DNA from: Rhizophagus clarus
Taxonomy: Eukaryota; Glomeromycota; Glomeromycetes; Glomerales; Glomeraceae
Length of the DNA stretch: 64,000 nt
Direction of reading: 5' to 3'
Assembly (NCBI GenBank): GCA_015698045.1
Contig: BLAL01000020.1
Span: 558,001 to 622,000 of the forward strand
The notes beneath the pieces were generated by a model. That model was not told the DNA's origin. It made no database searches and worked only from the letters and a program-made list of their open reading frames with translations. The position numbers and the translations under genes were made by a program. Positions 33,000 to 46,420 of the stretch are shown in pieces (position 1 is the stretch's first letter; the number at the start of each line of letters is the position of its first letter).

Positions 33000-34740
33000 T
33001 AAAATATCATCATCCATTTTACTTTATTTTTATAATGTCTGATACCGCTACAGTATAATAAAGCTAATCATTTCGCAAATATCATCATCGGAATTGTTTT
33101 GTGTAATTGACATTTGTAACACCATATGATAAAATGCATAGAAGATTGTGTATGATAAAACTTGAATCGGCTATAAAAGTTGATTTTAATATAATATACA
33201 AATATGTCATTTTACAAAGGTTTTTTCTAATTCTGTACTTGTGTAAGTGAAAATTTTTTTGTGGGTGGGTAAAAACAAAATAAAGTCAATTGAATTTAAA
33301 ATATAGATTTTATAATACGTGTATTATAACTACAAGAAAATATATATTAAATTCAATTAAAAAAAAAAGTGTCACCATTCATAATATTCGGAATTTCGAT
33401 AGCGTAACAGCTCAGTGATAAGAATTCCCCTTTTTTGATACAATTATCCGAAATGATCCGTTGATCGGAATAATTTAACAGAAAAGTGCTTTTACAACTT
33501 GTTTATAACTTCTTCTTTATCTTTGAATCGAAAATTAATTCCAAAATTTCATGTTATTATTCCTGTTTGAAGAATTTTGTTTCGAAGCACACGAGTCAGT
33601 TGATCAATTATCATAATATATTTGTCCAGAACGCATAGCTAGAAAGTTAAGTCTCCGTTATAAAAATAAATTTATCTTAATGTTCTTAATATCATTATAT
33701 ATATTTTCTTCAGGTCGTGTTTTGTAGATGCGGAAATCTAGATCCGATACGCAATTTTCCCCCTAAATCCGAAATTGTCATACCATATATGGATCGAATT
33801 ACTGAGATAAATAACCGTTTAAAAAAAGAAAATTCTCTGTGTTTTGTTTATTAATCGATATATAATCGACTTCCCGTTCTTTGTTGTGTGACAAAATCGA
33901 AATTATAATAAATATATATGTCATTCTACATTATACTAAAAAATATATATAAATTATGAAGTATATTCGTTGTACAAATCCTTAAGTTGTACTATTTATG
34001 ACACACCATAATGCTGTACGATTGATAATGAATAAATGATTTATATCAATTTGCTTATTGATAGCTCTTTTTTTTGAAAAAAAAAAGTTCTCACAGTACA
34101 AGTTATAATCGCGTTGAATTTGATAAACATATATTAACATATATTATCGATTTATAAATACAATTCATAAACCTTGTCAATTTTTATATATGTGACATCT
34201 TTAAGTTTAAAATAAAGAGTGTCCTTTTAATATCTCATACATCATTTTAAAAATCATGGTTTTATGGCAACTGAATATCTAATATATTACAATTCCATCA
34301 TAATTATTTTTTATTTATTATTTCAGAATAAATAATTATATGAATATTAAGTAAGAATATAATAATTTAAAGTATTGAAATTAAAGTTTATTACTCTCCT
34401 AAAAATAATTTTCAATCTCGATGATTATGTACAAAACTTTAACGATAAATTACCCCCTCATTACTTGATGATCGATCATATCAGAAAGCATTCAATTGTA
34501 ACTATATGTGTATATATATATATAATTTATACAATTTTTTTTATGACATAAAAATATATAAAAAATCGACGATCGGCCGATAATGTTATGAATTTAATTT
34601 CATGCTCCTTTATTGTAATTGAAATAAATAAATCTTGATTCCAGTCATTTGACCCGCATCTGTGATACAAATACTTGTTCTTTGATAAGAGTTCATGGTA
34701 CCACGGACGTAGGCCCACTTTATATATTTATAATGTACTG
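33000..34740. other. Intergenic stretch, no gene seen
   Basis: AT-rich. The 63-codon minus-strand frame at 34527-34718 has no recognised motif and is of chance length. Nothing else is supported. Confidence 0.45.
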
Positions 34741-34859
34741 TTGTATATAAAAGGAGCCGGTTAAGTTGTGTCACCTCATCATATGATTAACATTTCTAGC
34801 TTGGAAACAAGATATTTGAAAATATCAATTCCTAACGATATTATCATTAATTGGCATTA
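34741..34859 (+). other. TATA-led tiny ORF, doubtful
   Basis: A TATATAAAAGGAG box at 34745-34757 precedes ATG 34782 by about 30 bp. That ATG opens a 25-codon frame (MINISSLETRYLKISIPNDI...) with a stop at 34857-34859. The box is convincing; the short frame may be the start of a gene whose rest I could not assemble, or chance. Confidence 0.2.
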
Positions 34860-35896
34860 AATCCACGCGAAATTAATTGTTGTATCTTAAATTAAATATT
34901 ATCCGTTAATAAGTCTAAATCCATTGATCATTAGTTATAGGAAGACTAATCCGCTGTCCTTTTTTTGCCATTAATTACAGTATTTAGTTAATAAAATTTA
35001 AAATTCGTTATTATCTCATTTATTATCGTGCGATCTTATTATATAATGATTAGCAGAAATTTGCTTAACTTAATTTGATTAGTTAAAATTTTAAGTTGAG
35101 GGTGTTTTAAGTCTAAAAAAGAATCATTGACAGATGGAAATTGTGATTTCTTTTATCCAAATTAATATATCATTTAACCAAATTAAGGTCAAATAAAATC
35201 TTATGGAATTCATTTATTTTAAATTACGCAAAATATTAATAAATATTTATCGGAACGAAATCCATCTTTAAAATACATACATATATATATATACTATTTA
35301 CAAGTTTTTTTTTAGAGTTTCAAAAGGTCCCTATTTTACAGAATTTAGAAATTATTTTTACACAAAGGCTGAACTCTCGATTCATGATGTTACGCAATTC
35401 TTTATCAAAGATATAATAACGCGATAAAATCATTACCAAATAAATTATTATTTTATTTTTTTTGTACCATAATACATATAAGTGGTGCGTAAGCTTTGTT
35501 TATTATATTACGTATTTATTTGGTTTACAAGCATGAAACTTGGAAAATTAACACTCTTAAGTTAATCTTGGTCATTATTAGTTATATGAAAACTTGGAAG
35601 TTTCATTATTTTTTTTTTTTGACTTTTTTTTTTTGTGTACTCTTTCCTTTTTATTTCAGACGATTCATTTTACTTTATTGACGCGAAATGGATGACATCG
35701 ATCATTGCCATTATTGATTGTAATTACTGATCAAGATGCATGGCTGGCTCATCGCCAAATTTTGGACCATCCCCAAACGTGAAATTACCTTTCTCAAAGA
35801 GATCTCATATTTTGTAATCTCACGTGGAAGAGAAGGAATTATTCGGCAAAATTTTAACCATTTAACTAATTATTATGAATCTGTCAAAATCAAAAA

Positions 35897-35930
<34 letters not shown>

Positions 35931-37509
35931 GATTTGAAATTTTTTGAGTAATTTGACGATTATATATAAATGTTATCAATTAAAATATTATTCTCTTTAA
36001 AAATGAAAAGTGCTAACAATCGATTAATTATAAAAATGGATGAAATGAAATGAAAGAAAATTCTCATTGGAGAAACGCGGCTAAACCGCAACAATAATAA
36101 AATTAATCTATTATAACCGGAGCAGAGAAAATAAATAAATGGATATAATAATAAAAAATATTGTCTGTTTTCTAATTTTATGTTGCGTAAAACTTTGTTT
36201 TAAGACATTAAAAGAGAACAATGGACTCGTATGTTATTTATTACCCCATAAAAAAAGGGTTGTTTGTTTACAAATATTTGTTTTAAAAGATATAAAACTA
36301 TTTTTGGAAGAATCTGTCAATCCATATGAATTCTATATGTTGTGTAACATTTTCTTTGACTTATGGTTCGACCAATAAATAACCCGTAATTTTTTTTTCT
36401 TATCAAAAAGTATGCACTAATGTTACTTGTGATCCAAACATTTATGCGATCTACTCATATGTGCAATCTTTTTAGATTTTATTGATTAAGTTAAAATCTG
36501 ACAAAATTATCCTGTAACTAAAAACTTAACAATTCCTATTTTGTTAAGTTAATTTTCATTATTGTTTCTATATTTAGGAATATATAGTAACCAGTGGGGT
36601 GTGACCATACATGGATACGTTACAATTAAGTATTTACTAAATAAACATATATGTAAATTTTTATTCCTACGTATGACACACCCATGCACAAATCCCTGCA
36701 CCACACCCTACACTACATATTTAGGAAACACGAAAAGTGAATTTTTGATTTACTATAACAATTTTCCTAAAAATAATACCTATTAACGAATATAGCAATT
36801 ATTATTTAACCTATTTAACCAATTTATTATTAATTAATGTGCTTTTTAATGTTTTAAATTGTTTAATTATAATCCTTTTATAAAACTTTTTCTATTATTT
36901 TATGCCTTCTTATATTTTTTTTGATAAAATTGTCATAATTATTTTTTATCATGTAACTTGCCTTTTCTTATTTCTTTGCAAAAAAGATATGAGAAAAATA
37001 GTAGTCTGCTAATTTAAAAATTTCCAACAAATTTTTTTTCCGTAGTCATGTAACAAATTTTTCTGAATAACTCATAAGCGAGCAGAAACGAGAATGTTAT
37101 CAGACTAGACTACGTAAAAAAGTTCTTCTTCATTTGACGTTTATAAATATAAGAAAAGGTAACGTACCATTCATAAGAATTTACTATGCAAGAAAGTTTT
37201 TCTAAGTACATTATTATTATTTTATTAAAAGAACCTTAAATAGATCTCGTTCCTGTTAAAGATGTCTTTTGTCACATAGGTAGAACAGTAATACCAGGGA
37301 ATATATGACAAGTATATATTCGTTCTTGTTTAATCAGTAAGTAACGAAACATATGTAAACCCATTTTTAAAATAGTTAAGTCTATATTAAATCAACTTAA
37401 TTCAATTTAGATGGACTTGATAATGTCTAATTAATGGGATTCTTTGTACTTGGAATTCTGAAATCTTTAGTGATTTCGTCCATATTTTCCATTTCTGGTT
37501 CTTCTTCTG
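34860..37509. other. Intergenic stretch, no gene supported
   Basis: Several frames of 60-80 codons occur (35736-35951, 36139-36378, 36562-36786), none with motifs. At this base composition such lengths are expected by chance. A TA dinucleotide run followed by poly-T lies near 35897-35930. Confidence 0.45.
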
Positions 37510-37510
37510 C

Positions 37511-37653
37511 AGTGGAATTTTAAGGCAGAAGGAAGAGAACTTGTACCAAGCAAAGGACCAGGAAAAAAAACCTCCGGCCATATAACCTATCAGAAAATGA
37601 TGGAAAAAATTCGTAAACGATATTCTTTAGAAAGATATCTATTTATTTTTTAA
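37511..37653 (+). pseudogene. Possible lone exon, unknown family
   Basis: A good acceptor TTCTTCTTCTGCAG ends at 37512 or thereabouts. The following frame reads WNFKAEGRELVPSKGPGKKT then SGHITYQKMMEKIRKRYSLE and stops near 37651. Composition differs from chance frames in being charged and low in Phe/Ile. No partner exon could be joined with confidence; a candidate exon with NHIFYQRIKNASIGYPKVIK lies near 37856-37920. The product is not recognised. Confidence 0.3.
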
Positions 37654-38899
37654 AAAGATTTCATAGCCTTTTCTGAAAATATGAATGTAAAGACTACTAT
37701 AAGAAAGGTATTTAGGCTTTAAAAGATCATCCTGATATATTAACTAGCACATAATATTATTTTATATTCTATCGCTATTGATATTTATTAATCTATCTCG
37801 ATTTTCTTAACTCATATGATGCTGGCTTTGTTCTTTTCCTTACATTTCTTTTAGGTAATCATATCTTTTATCAAAGGATCAAGAACGCTTCCATCGGTTA
37901 TCCTAAAGTAATTAAAACTAGGGTAAGCGTCAATACAGGTATAAAATATGATGATTATAAATTAAAATAATATTTTTGTTTCGTTACAACAATCAGTTTA
38001 TTTATTATAAACACACTAATTTTTTGTTTGATTTTTAAACTACGATTAGAATCGATTTCAGAACAAACTCTGAAGCACTCTGTTTGTTTGGAATTTCATC
38101 ATCTCTACTTTCAGCTTGCTTCATTTTTATTATCACTCCTACTAGCTCTTGGTTTGAAAATTGAATTCCTAAATTCTTTTATGGAACTCCAGTTTATACG
38201 ATCATCAGGGAATTTTTTACGAATAAGATCTACAGGGAAATCTGCATCGTATATAATGGAAATTCGTAGAAATCTGAATAGTTCCACATGTTTCCTTGTG
38301 GATTCACGTAAGCTATACAGAGATATGTGGAATTCCACGTGTTTCTAAGCTAACCTCCATAGTACTACGTGGGCCAATCTATTTTGAAATAATAGAACAT
38401 CATCTGGAAGTTTTTAAAGTTATTATTAACATAAAAGAAGGATGCAAGGTATATATAAAGTACTTTATTATTTAATTTGATTCAAATTTGCATTTTATTA
38501 CTTACCGACTTCTATTTCCTTTTCATTATTGAAAGTAAAATAAAGTATTTTAAAATAAAACACATATGATTGTGCATTCAGAATAATTGGGATTTCGAAA
38601 AGAGCATTCAGAAGGTTAATAGCATATTTTTTATTTAAATCCGTCAATGAAATTACTTTTACTCACTATTATTCCATTTTTTTATTTCATACAGATATCA
38701 CTAAGAATTAAAATTACCAGCTAGGTCTTATAAAATTATCCATTCTAAACCAACAACAAGATGGCGTTTATATTTATTTATTAAAGATGAAAAGTAAGGA
38801 TAATAAGAGGAATAGTATAAAATTATCAGTTGTTAGAATATGTAGAAACGCACACAGTCATGATTTCTCACGTGGGCTTGGCATATTGGCGTTCTTATC

Positions 38900-40065
38900 A
38901 CGTGCACCTAGATAATAAGCAATCCAGGTGACTATTTTACCCACCATCTTTTCTTTAAGGGTTCCAACTTTCATCTTCAAAAGCAGAAATTTTTGCTGTT
39001 CTTACCGCTATAATTATAATTCCAAATAATTCATCTATGATCATTTATACTGATTCAAAATTTTATTCATACTTATTACTACATTACGAATCCTTTAACT
39101 TTCACTTTCAATGCTTTATGCATGCAAGTTCGAATCCCACCAAACCACTATAGTAAAAAGCTTTATACTTCTTATGCCCACTACTCTTCTTAAGAAATAC
39201 GATATTTAACTATACTGGTCCATTGGATCAAAATACCAGTTCCTGGGTTACCTTTATTTCTTTTACCCTTAATAAATCATCATCTCCTCTCTTTAAAATT
39301 ATTATAGACTTTCCTATTGATTAGCATCATACAGAACATTGATCACCTCTCAACAATGATAATGTAGCGAATTAAATGACCGTATTACAAGTTTCAAGAT
39401 TAAGAGTTTTACTCATCAGTTTCCTACAGGCGACGTTCAAAACGTAATTATCTTACGCTATATCCTACACAGCCAAATCCTGTTTAAATGCTAATAATAT
39501 TCAAACTCACTGTGAATATTGTCACGCTCATTTATCTTGATTTTAATATTATTAGCATCAAACACTTTCTTATTCAACTCCTGCTCAAACATGGGGATGC
39601 ACCTCTAATATCTGATATACCAGTTTATATTTATAGATATCCTTTATTCAAATATAACCAATTCAAACCATCCGGCTGATCTTTTACTTCACCAGTTGAA
39701 CTGTCAAATATTATTCATACATTTATTAAACAGGCCAAAATTAGAACCTCTATCTTACAAGATTTTATGGTTTATATTTTTTTAATCATATTACTCCTCC
39801 TCTATCCGTTATGGAAACTTCACACATCATATGGGAAAAAATATCCACATTACTAAACGAAAGAAACAGTTTTACAGACGCATTACAACTCCTAGGTCTC
39901 GCTCTTCACGAGACAAGCTTTCTACTACTTCCAATAAATAATCCATCGATTCTTCATAACAGATCCTCTAACAGTCACTATATTAGTAAACATTCTCCTA
40001 TTCCTGAAGATCCAAGAGCGTTGATTTGTTTATTCACTTTTAATTACCTTTATTCAGGGTCTTGA
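38900..40065 (+). pseudogene. LINE ORF2 relic: RNase H and C-terminal part
   Basis: SSKAEIFAVLTAIIIIPNNS followed by SMIIYTDSK (about 38972-39060) matches the core of RNase H, with the acidic residues of S-x-AE and YTDS. Downstream in shifting frames are SSWVTFISFTLNKSSSPLFK (about 39238-39297), SRLRVLLISFLQATFKT (about 39395) and a C..N..H C-x-x-CH cluster (CLNANNIQTHCEYCHAHLS, about 39483-39540) like the C-terminal zinc motif of LINE ORF2 proteins. A last frame, 39811-40065, begins METSHIIWEKISTLLNE. Many stops and shifts show decay. The reverse transcriptase domain is absent. The ORF1 relics at 5797 and 13334 could be of related elements, but this is not shown. Confidence 0.65.
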
Positions 40066-41028
40066 TCAGCCATCTACTTTCTGATTTATTTACTTATAAT
40101 TACATTTCCATTCAATTTTGTAGGTTTTTAGGATTAGATTTTGGTTTGGACCTTTCTGATTTTCTTCTATTTCTTTACCATCTTTACCTATTAATGTCTA
40201 GTTGACCATAGCCTTAGATTTAAAATAGAAAGGCTGGCAGCTTCTAAAAGGGGTTTACACTTTATTTAGTTGTAGACTATTTTTAATATGTTATGTATGT
40301 TATGACTTCCCATTATATTGTGTAGCAGCTAGTCCTTACATTAATAAATAAATTAATATTTTAGTTTATCTTGTATTCTTAATTTAAAGAAGTATTCGGA
40401 TACTCTTATATTAGGTTCCTCTTATATTTAGTTTTTGGTGTTATGTAACTTTATTTTAGTAGTTAGTATTTAAAAAAAAAGTCTAGCCAAAAATAAAGCC
40501 TAATAAATTATCTCTTCAGGCAATTACCATTTAATGATTTATGTTAATTAATACAGCCTACTTGTATTGATATAGCACTAGTTGACTGAATTATTTGCCA
40601 GTTGAAACTCTTCTTATAAACGCAAATTACACAAGGCTGATAAAACAGTTACTCTGTACTGTGACACTATCATACTGTTAATTAATAATCATTAACCGAA
40701 CAGTTTTATCAATAAACAAAAGGGATATGTAATATTTAAAATGAATAAAGCCGAAAAGTTATATCATTATTATCAAGTAATGTTTATATTAATGAAATAG
40801 TACTCTTTTATTATAAGTTTTATAAATAATTCTACAACAACTTTTATAATAATTATTACATATATTATCAAATGTTCTAACGAATGATCTTATAGACGTC
40901 ACAGCGTCACAGAATCACATTATTTTAAAGATTTAATACAAAACTCTATCGCTAGAGGAGAATGGTAAGAATAAAAAAACTAAAGAGATTTGAAAGACAA
41001 TAAAATTTTGAATAATATTTAATTGCAT
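40066..41028. other. LINE 3' flank and 3' region of F-box gene 3
   Basis: AT-rich sequence with AATAAATAAATTAATA near 40341, perhaps the old LINE 3' end. A small hairpin TGATAAAACAGTT / AACAGTTTTATCA lies at about 40638-40711. No gene was seen. Confidence 0.4.
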
Positions 41029-42504
41029 TCATGTCTTAAAATCCATGTTTTCTAAATTCGCTACAGACTCACATCTAAAATCTTTAATTATCCCAGCATC
41101 TTTATATTCATCAATCAATGTCTTATAATCATTTCTTTCATAAATATGATCGGATGTAAGTAAGGAAAGTGCAGGACGGCCGCTCCAATTCCTTAAAAAT
41201 TCTTTCAAGTCTTTCAAAGAAAATTTAAAATCGTTAAAAAATCTAATCTCTCTCAGATTAGTTGTTGATTCAATTAATATTTTTAATAATTTGCTTCCAT
41301 TTTCAATCATCTTTTCTTCAGTTTCATATATATGATAACCGTTTTTGATAACCAACAATAATGATTTCAAATTATGACAAGTGTTTAATAATCTTTTAAA
41401 TTCCGTGAAATGATTCGAATATGGTGGAAATGCAAGTGATAAACATTCAATTGAAGGACAATTCTTATAAATATTACGAATAAAATTGAGAGAGCTTTCG
41501 TTTTGATAATCATAATCAACAGGTTTTAATAAAATTTGCTTAAGTTTTCCTCCACTATTTTCAATTAGAATAGAAGCTTCATCCATTGTAGTATAACCTA
41601 TATTAAGGATTTCAAGATTATTATAGACCAAACCTTTCAATAAATTTTCATCAACGTAACTAAAATCATTAATTACTAAGGTTTTTAATTTATGAAGTTT
41701 TGGGAGTAAATTTTGTGGAAACATATATTCGGTAAAATATTCATAATCGAAAAATAATTTAAAATGATTGAGAGTGTTTGCTTTTTTTTCTAATTCAAAA
41801 AAGATATCTTTATAAAGTTTTTCTGTAGGAAAATAATCATTATCAAAATCATCCTTCCATTCAAAATACTTTAAATTTTTTTGAACTTCAATTAATTTTA
41901 CAATTCCATTAAAATTTTGATTCTCATTTATAATAATGAGTCTTTGTATATGTTGACATATACTTGCAAATCCATAAAAGTATGAAGAATCAATAGATGT
42001 ATTACATTTTAATTCACAGAGTGATTCAAGGCAAGTTTTAGCTTCTGGACAATAAAATATTTGATGATTAAGTGATCTTATATCCAAAAACTTCAACCCT
42101 AGAAATTTCTTCATAAAGAGACTATAAAATTCTTGTTGTATAAGAAATTGGTCATAGTCCAACGAAGATCCAATCGATATTAGTGTATTTATAATATTTA
42201 TGTCAATACTTCTACAAAATGATAAATAATCAAAAAGTAGTGATTGAGATGAAATTAATGGTAATCGGATTCCTTCCTTCATTAAGAATTCTCTAATATC
42301 ATTAGATAAATAGAAACCAATAATGGCGAACAAATAATATTTATTGCTATAATTAATATTATAATGCCAGGGGTTCTTCCATAAAATTGAAATTGCAATC
42401 TCACACCAAAATCTATTGACCATTAAACATGAAAAAAGGGATTTTGAGTCATCTTGAAATTCTTCAAATATTAAGAAAAGAATATCTTTATTGAGATTGG
42501 ACAT
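41029..42504 (-). CDS. F-box protein with leucine-rich repeats (copy 3)
   Basis: The product is 491 aa, single exon, from MSNLNKDILFLIFEEFQDD. The F-box (residues 1-45) has SCLMVNRFWCEIAISILWKN. The body carries repeat-like segments: CLESLCELKCNTSID, YGFASICQHIQRLIII, NLEILNIGYTTMDEA, NCPSIECLSLAFPP and NLREIRFFNDF. It differs clearly from the other three intact genes (NPWHYNINYSN in place of NVWNYSTKNFR) and so belongs to a second subfamily. The two F-box fragments at 44959-48995 and 62643-62915 belong to this second subfamily. The frame is intact. Its role as an SCF substrate receptor is inferred from the domain. Confidence 0.9.
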   Translation of the reverse strand: MSNLNKDILFLIFEEFQDDSKSLFSCLMVNRFWCEIAISILWKNPWHYNINYSNKYYLFAIIGFYLSNDIREFLMKEGIRLPLISSQSLLFDYLSFCRSIDINIINTLISIGSSLDYDQFLIQQEFYSLFMKKFLGLKFLDIRSLNHQIFYCPEAKTCLESLCELKCNTSIDSSYFYGFASICQHIQRLIIINENQNFNGIVKLIEVQKNLKYFEWKDDFDNDYFPTEKLYKDIFFELEKKANTLNHFKLFFDYEYFTEYMFPQNLLPKLHKLKTLVINDFSYVDENLLKGLVYNNLEILNIGYTTMDEASILIENSGGKLKQILLKPVDYDYQNESSLNFIRNIYKNCPSIECLSLAFPPYSNHFTEFKRLLNTCHNLKSLLLVIKNGYHIYETEEKMIENGSKLLKILIESTTNLREIRFFNDFKFSLKDLKEFLRNWSGRPALSLLTSDHIYERNDYKTLIDEYKDAGIIKDFRCESVANLENMDFKT

Positions 42505-43154
42505 ATTTTACTAAAAATAATGAAAAGTGAAATAATTTTTCTCAATATAGCTTTTTAAAATATTGAAATGTTTAATTGTCAGGGGAAATTTTAAAAAAAT
42601 GAAAACGAAAATTACACAAAGTTTAATTAAATTATAAAAAAAAAAAAATCGGCATTTAAAATCCCGGAAAATTGACCAAATTAAGAGTTTCCGGATAATG
42701 ATTGTCCCAAGTGCGTACCAATAGGATTCATCATTTCATGTTGTACTGTACTACGGTACGAAATTTAAAAAAATGATTTTCCAAATTGTTAAAATTTAAC
42801 ATCCATTATTATAATCTCGGCCAGCATTAATACAGTCTTAACAACGCACTATACTGTAACAACATTAATTATAATTTTTGGAAATTGTAAAAATTTTTTG
42901 GAAATAGCATAATAGCAATTAGAAAATCAAGTAGGAAACATATATTGTAATTCCATTATTTCTATATGGAAGTATTAAGATCAAAATTATCGTTCAGCCA
43001 AATAAATCATGCAGATTTTCATAGACTAATATTTTTATTAAGCATAACAATAATACATAATTTATATAAAATGAAAATTTTATAATAAAGAAAATTTTAT
43101 AATAAAGCTTATAAAGTGAGTTAAAAATTAAAAAATGTTATTTATGCATGATCA
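42505..43154. other. Upstream of F-box gene 3, no gene seen
   Basis: AT-rich; no TATA or shared paralogue motif was identified. The promoter motif of copies 1, 2 and 4 is not present here. Confidence 0.4.
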
Positions 43155-43842
43155 AAAAACGTATCGGTTATTTCACCGACAAACTTTTCTCTGACAGTCG
43201 TTTCGCCGATAGTCATTTTCCCGCTGCCAGTACAAATTAAGGCCCTTCATTGATTGGTGAAAATGGACTATTATGTAGCCCATTTTCATCCAATCATTCG
43301 GTCCCGTGACCGATATAGCTACTCCCCATCCAATTATTTTACCTAAAATAATAACATAGTCACAATAATTAATTTATCGATTTGTATATAATATTTTTTA
43401 TTGTGAAAATAACATATCCACAATCACTAAAATGAATATGCAATTATTTATTATGTAAAATTTTATTATAAAAGAAATTTGAATATATTATTTGATTGAG
43501 ACTTGAGTTGATCGATTTTCAATAAATTTCTCAAATAAAGATCAATATTCTAAGCGTTTTCAAATGAACTTCCCCCAAATTTTTTTTAACAAATACTATA
43601 TTAATTTTTTATTTAATAATTATAAGCAGTGTTATGGGATTATACGTTAAATATTTGTATTTAATGTTTTTTTAAATTATGAAATAATAATATTTATTGT
43701 AAAATGTTATTTTTTTTTTTAGCATTTGTCGGTGAAATAATTGTTGGTGAAATGATCGTGTCAGTGAAATGACCATCGGTAAAACAATTGTAGGTGAATT
43801 AATCTGTCGGTGATTGTCGGTGAAATGATTTTCGGTCCCTCC
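43155..43842. mobile_element. Inverted-repeat element with GTCGGTGAAATGA repeats
   Basis: The left part has TTTCACCGACAAAC and TTTCGCCGATAGTCATTTTC. The right part (43729-43832) has five or more copies of TGTCGGTGAAATRA in the opposite orientation. Multiple subterminal repeats in inverse orientation suggest a non-autonomous DNA transposon. The interior is AT-rich and non-coding. Exact ends and target duplication are undetermined. Confidence 0.55.
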
Positions 43843-44045
43843 AGTAATATTATTTATTACTTCAGTTAATCTGTTCATAAAATCGCGTGTTAAGAAATAA
43901 TAATGAGTGTTACCGAAATTGTGTTACAAAAAAAAATGTAAAGAAAAATAAGCAGGGCAGTTTAATTCATAAAGGAAATTATAATGACGTGAGTAAATTG
44001 CGCGAGTATATTTTTCCACTCTGGACAATTTATACTTATATTATT

Positions 44046-44590
44046 CAGGGATCTACTACGAAATCCCCTGACATTCGAAATCCTGACAAATAATAATACT
44101 AAAATTTCAAAATCCCGAAGCTTTATTATTCCCGACACTCGTTATCCTGACACTCGTTATCTTGACACCATTATAGCGACATTCATTGGTCTGACATTAT
44201 TATTCCAACTTTTTGCGAAAAGTACCATTAATTTTGCAATGTATTAATAATAAATGGTAATAAAATACTAATTATTATAATAAATACTAATAAATACACT
44301 AAATTTTTTCAAAATTATTAAAATATTAATAAAAACAAAATTATGACAATAAATACATATGAATAAAAAAAATCAATTTTAATAACTTATTATTGTCTAT
44401 GTAATAGCTAATATAAAATCAAAACAAAGTTAATAAACGTCGAGATAGTGTGTGTCAGGATAATGAATGTCGGGAACAATAAAATTTCAGGATTTTGAAA
44501 TTTCGGGATTATGATTTGTCAGGATTTTGAATGTCGGCCATGTATTATAACGGGATTCTGACCGTCGGGATTTTGGATGGTTCCCATTAT
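44046..44590. mobile_element. Inverted-repeat element with AATCCTGACA/TGTCAGGATT arms
   Basis: Left arm: CTGACATTCGAAATCCTGAC, then ATTATTCCCGACACTCGTTATCC. Right arm, inverse: GTCGGGAACAATAAAATTTC, then TGTCAGGATTTTGAATGTCGG. The arms match over about 110 bp. The right end GGGATTTTGGATGGTTCCCA resembles the right end of the element at 49555-50010. It is non-coding. Confidence 0.7.
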
Positions 44591-44958
44591 CCATTATTCA
44601 ATGATTAAGACTAATACAGTATTGACGTTACAAATACGAAAATTAATAATTAAATTAGTTTAAATTAAGGTACACATTATACAGTTTTTTTGCGTAACTA
44701 CGTTCATGGACATATAGAATATTCTTAGTCTGATTCAATTGTGCCAGTATTTAAATTTTAGTGCATATAAACAAAAATTGGAATTTATATATTATAAATT
44801 TCGTTCCTTTTAAAATTGCTCAAAAAATTATATTAAATAGTAAGTACTATAATTATAAATGATTTTAAACCATCATTTTCATTGTATTTTTTTTTTCTGG
44901 AACAACATCAAAGCTTAAAAAGATTATCTTTTCTTGATATTTAAAAAGTTGCGAGTCC

Positions 44959-45168
44959 CTCTTTAAGTTTTATGCCTAATAGTAGATAAGCTTTGGTGTT
45001 GAAATTGTAATTCCAATTTTACAAAGAAATTCCTGGTGCAGTAATATTAATTATAATGATAAAAAATTATTGTTTACTCGTCATTTTTACTTTCTATTTA
45101 TAATGATTCTTAATGAGGAAAAAAAGCCATCTCGATCACTATTTTTTGATGTTTGTAGAAGTATTATT
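44959..45168 (+). pseudogene. F-box pseudogene, N-terminal part
   Basis: One frame reads ISFGVEIVIPILQRNSWCSN then INYNDKKLLFTRHFYF and SRSLFFDVCRSI. It lines up with VNRFWCEIAISILWKNPWHY, NINYSNKYYLF and SQSLLFDYLSFCRSI of the gene at 41029-42504. Three consecutive stops precede it. The fragment ends where the inverted-repeat element at 45163 begins. Its C-terminal part resumes at 48593 after about 3.4 kb of inserted repeats. Confidence 0.75.
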
Positions 45169-46420
45169 GCCATTTTCAAAATTATTGAGAAAATTCGATC
45201 TGCGAGGTTGTTATGATTTTCATATTGAAAAATTGAATCACTTTTTTACACGAATTTTTAATATTTTTACACCGGATTTTTTTTTGTGAATCATAAAATT
45301 CAATACATAATACTTTTCACTGCGTTTTTTTGCATTTTTACCATATTTTTTGATTTTTTAAAAGTGAATCACTTTTCTAGGCGAATTTTGTATCTATTTT
45401 TTTATGAATCATAAAGTCCGTTGTATAATACTATTCTACTGAAAGGTTCTATACATACTTTATATTAAAAAAATATTTTTTCCCGCATTTTTCTGTATTT
45501 CCTGCATTTTTACTATGTTTTTAAAAGTGAATAATGAATTTTTAATAATTTTGTATCTAATTTTTTTCGTAAATCATAAAATTCAATTTATAACATTATT
45601 CTACTGAAAGTTCAGCACATACTTTATATTGAAAATTTGATTTTTTCTGTATTTTTCTGCATTTTTATTATGTTTTTGGGATTCTTTAAAAGTGAATCAC
45701 TTTTCTAGACGAATTTTTAATATTTTTGTATCAGATTTTTTTTGTGAATCATAAAGTCCGAAGTATAATTTTATTCTACTGAAAGGCTTAGCATATATTT
45801 TATAATAAAAAAGATTTTTTTGCATTTTTTTTTTATATTAGTAAGATATATATAGTATATTGATATATGATTATGATTCACCTTTCCACATGTGTTTATA
45901 ATATTTTTATACCAGATATTTTTATGAATCATGAAATATAATAAAATAGAATATTTATTTTACAAAGAGTTTCAACAATTATTTATATAAAATAATCAGT
46001 TTCTATTTAATTAGATAGTCAAAATAATAAAATACAACCATAAACTATCTTATATACTAAATAAAATATGCATCAAAATTCTTCATAGAATATTCTGACA
46101 TTGATTTACAGGATTTATAAAAAATTCTGGCACAAAAAATATTATAAACATATGCAGAGAAAGTGTTTCACAGTTATATATCAATATACTATATATATCT
46201 TAAGACAAAAAAATGCAGAAAAAATCCTTTTTGTTATAAAATGTATGCTAAACCTTTCAGTAGAATAGTATTATGTATTGAATTACATGATTCACAAAAA
46301 AATCTGGTACAAAAATATTAAAAATTCGTATAAAAAAGTGATTCACTTTTGCAATACAAAAATCACATGATAACCTTGCAAAATCGGATTTTCTCAATAA
46401 TTTTGAAAACGGCAATAATA
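45163..46420. mobile_element. Foldback-type element, copy 1
   Basis: The terminal sequence ATTATTGCCATTTTCAAAAT, then TATTGAGAAAAT, recurs inverted at the right end (ATTTTCTCAATAATTTTGAA, GGCAATAAT). The left arm is built of about four tandem modules of roughly 150 bp, each with GTGAATCACTTTTC, a TTTTTAATATTTTTG tract, TTTGTGAATCATAAA and TTCTACTGAAAG. The right arm has inverse modules (TGATTCACTTTTGC, GTACAAAAATATTAAAAATTC). The structure resembles foldback transposons. It interrupts the F-box pseudogene. Confidence 0.7.

Noticed and set aside
36139..36378. 79-codon frame starting with a hydrophobic segment
   Set aside because: About ten frames of this length are expected by chance at this composition; no motif, promoter or splice partner supports it.
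38028..38348. Overlapping frames of 106 (+) and 75 (-) codons
   Set aside because: Neither has a recognisable domain, and the two compete for the same DNA; no promoter or splice evidence favours either.
39125..39150. AGTTCGAATCCC resembling a tRNA B box
   Set aside because: The flanks do not form a T-arm stem, and there is no A box at the right distance; it lies in a LINE relic.
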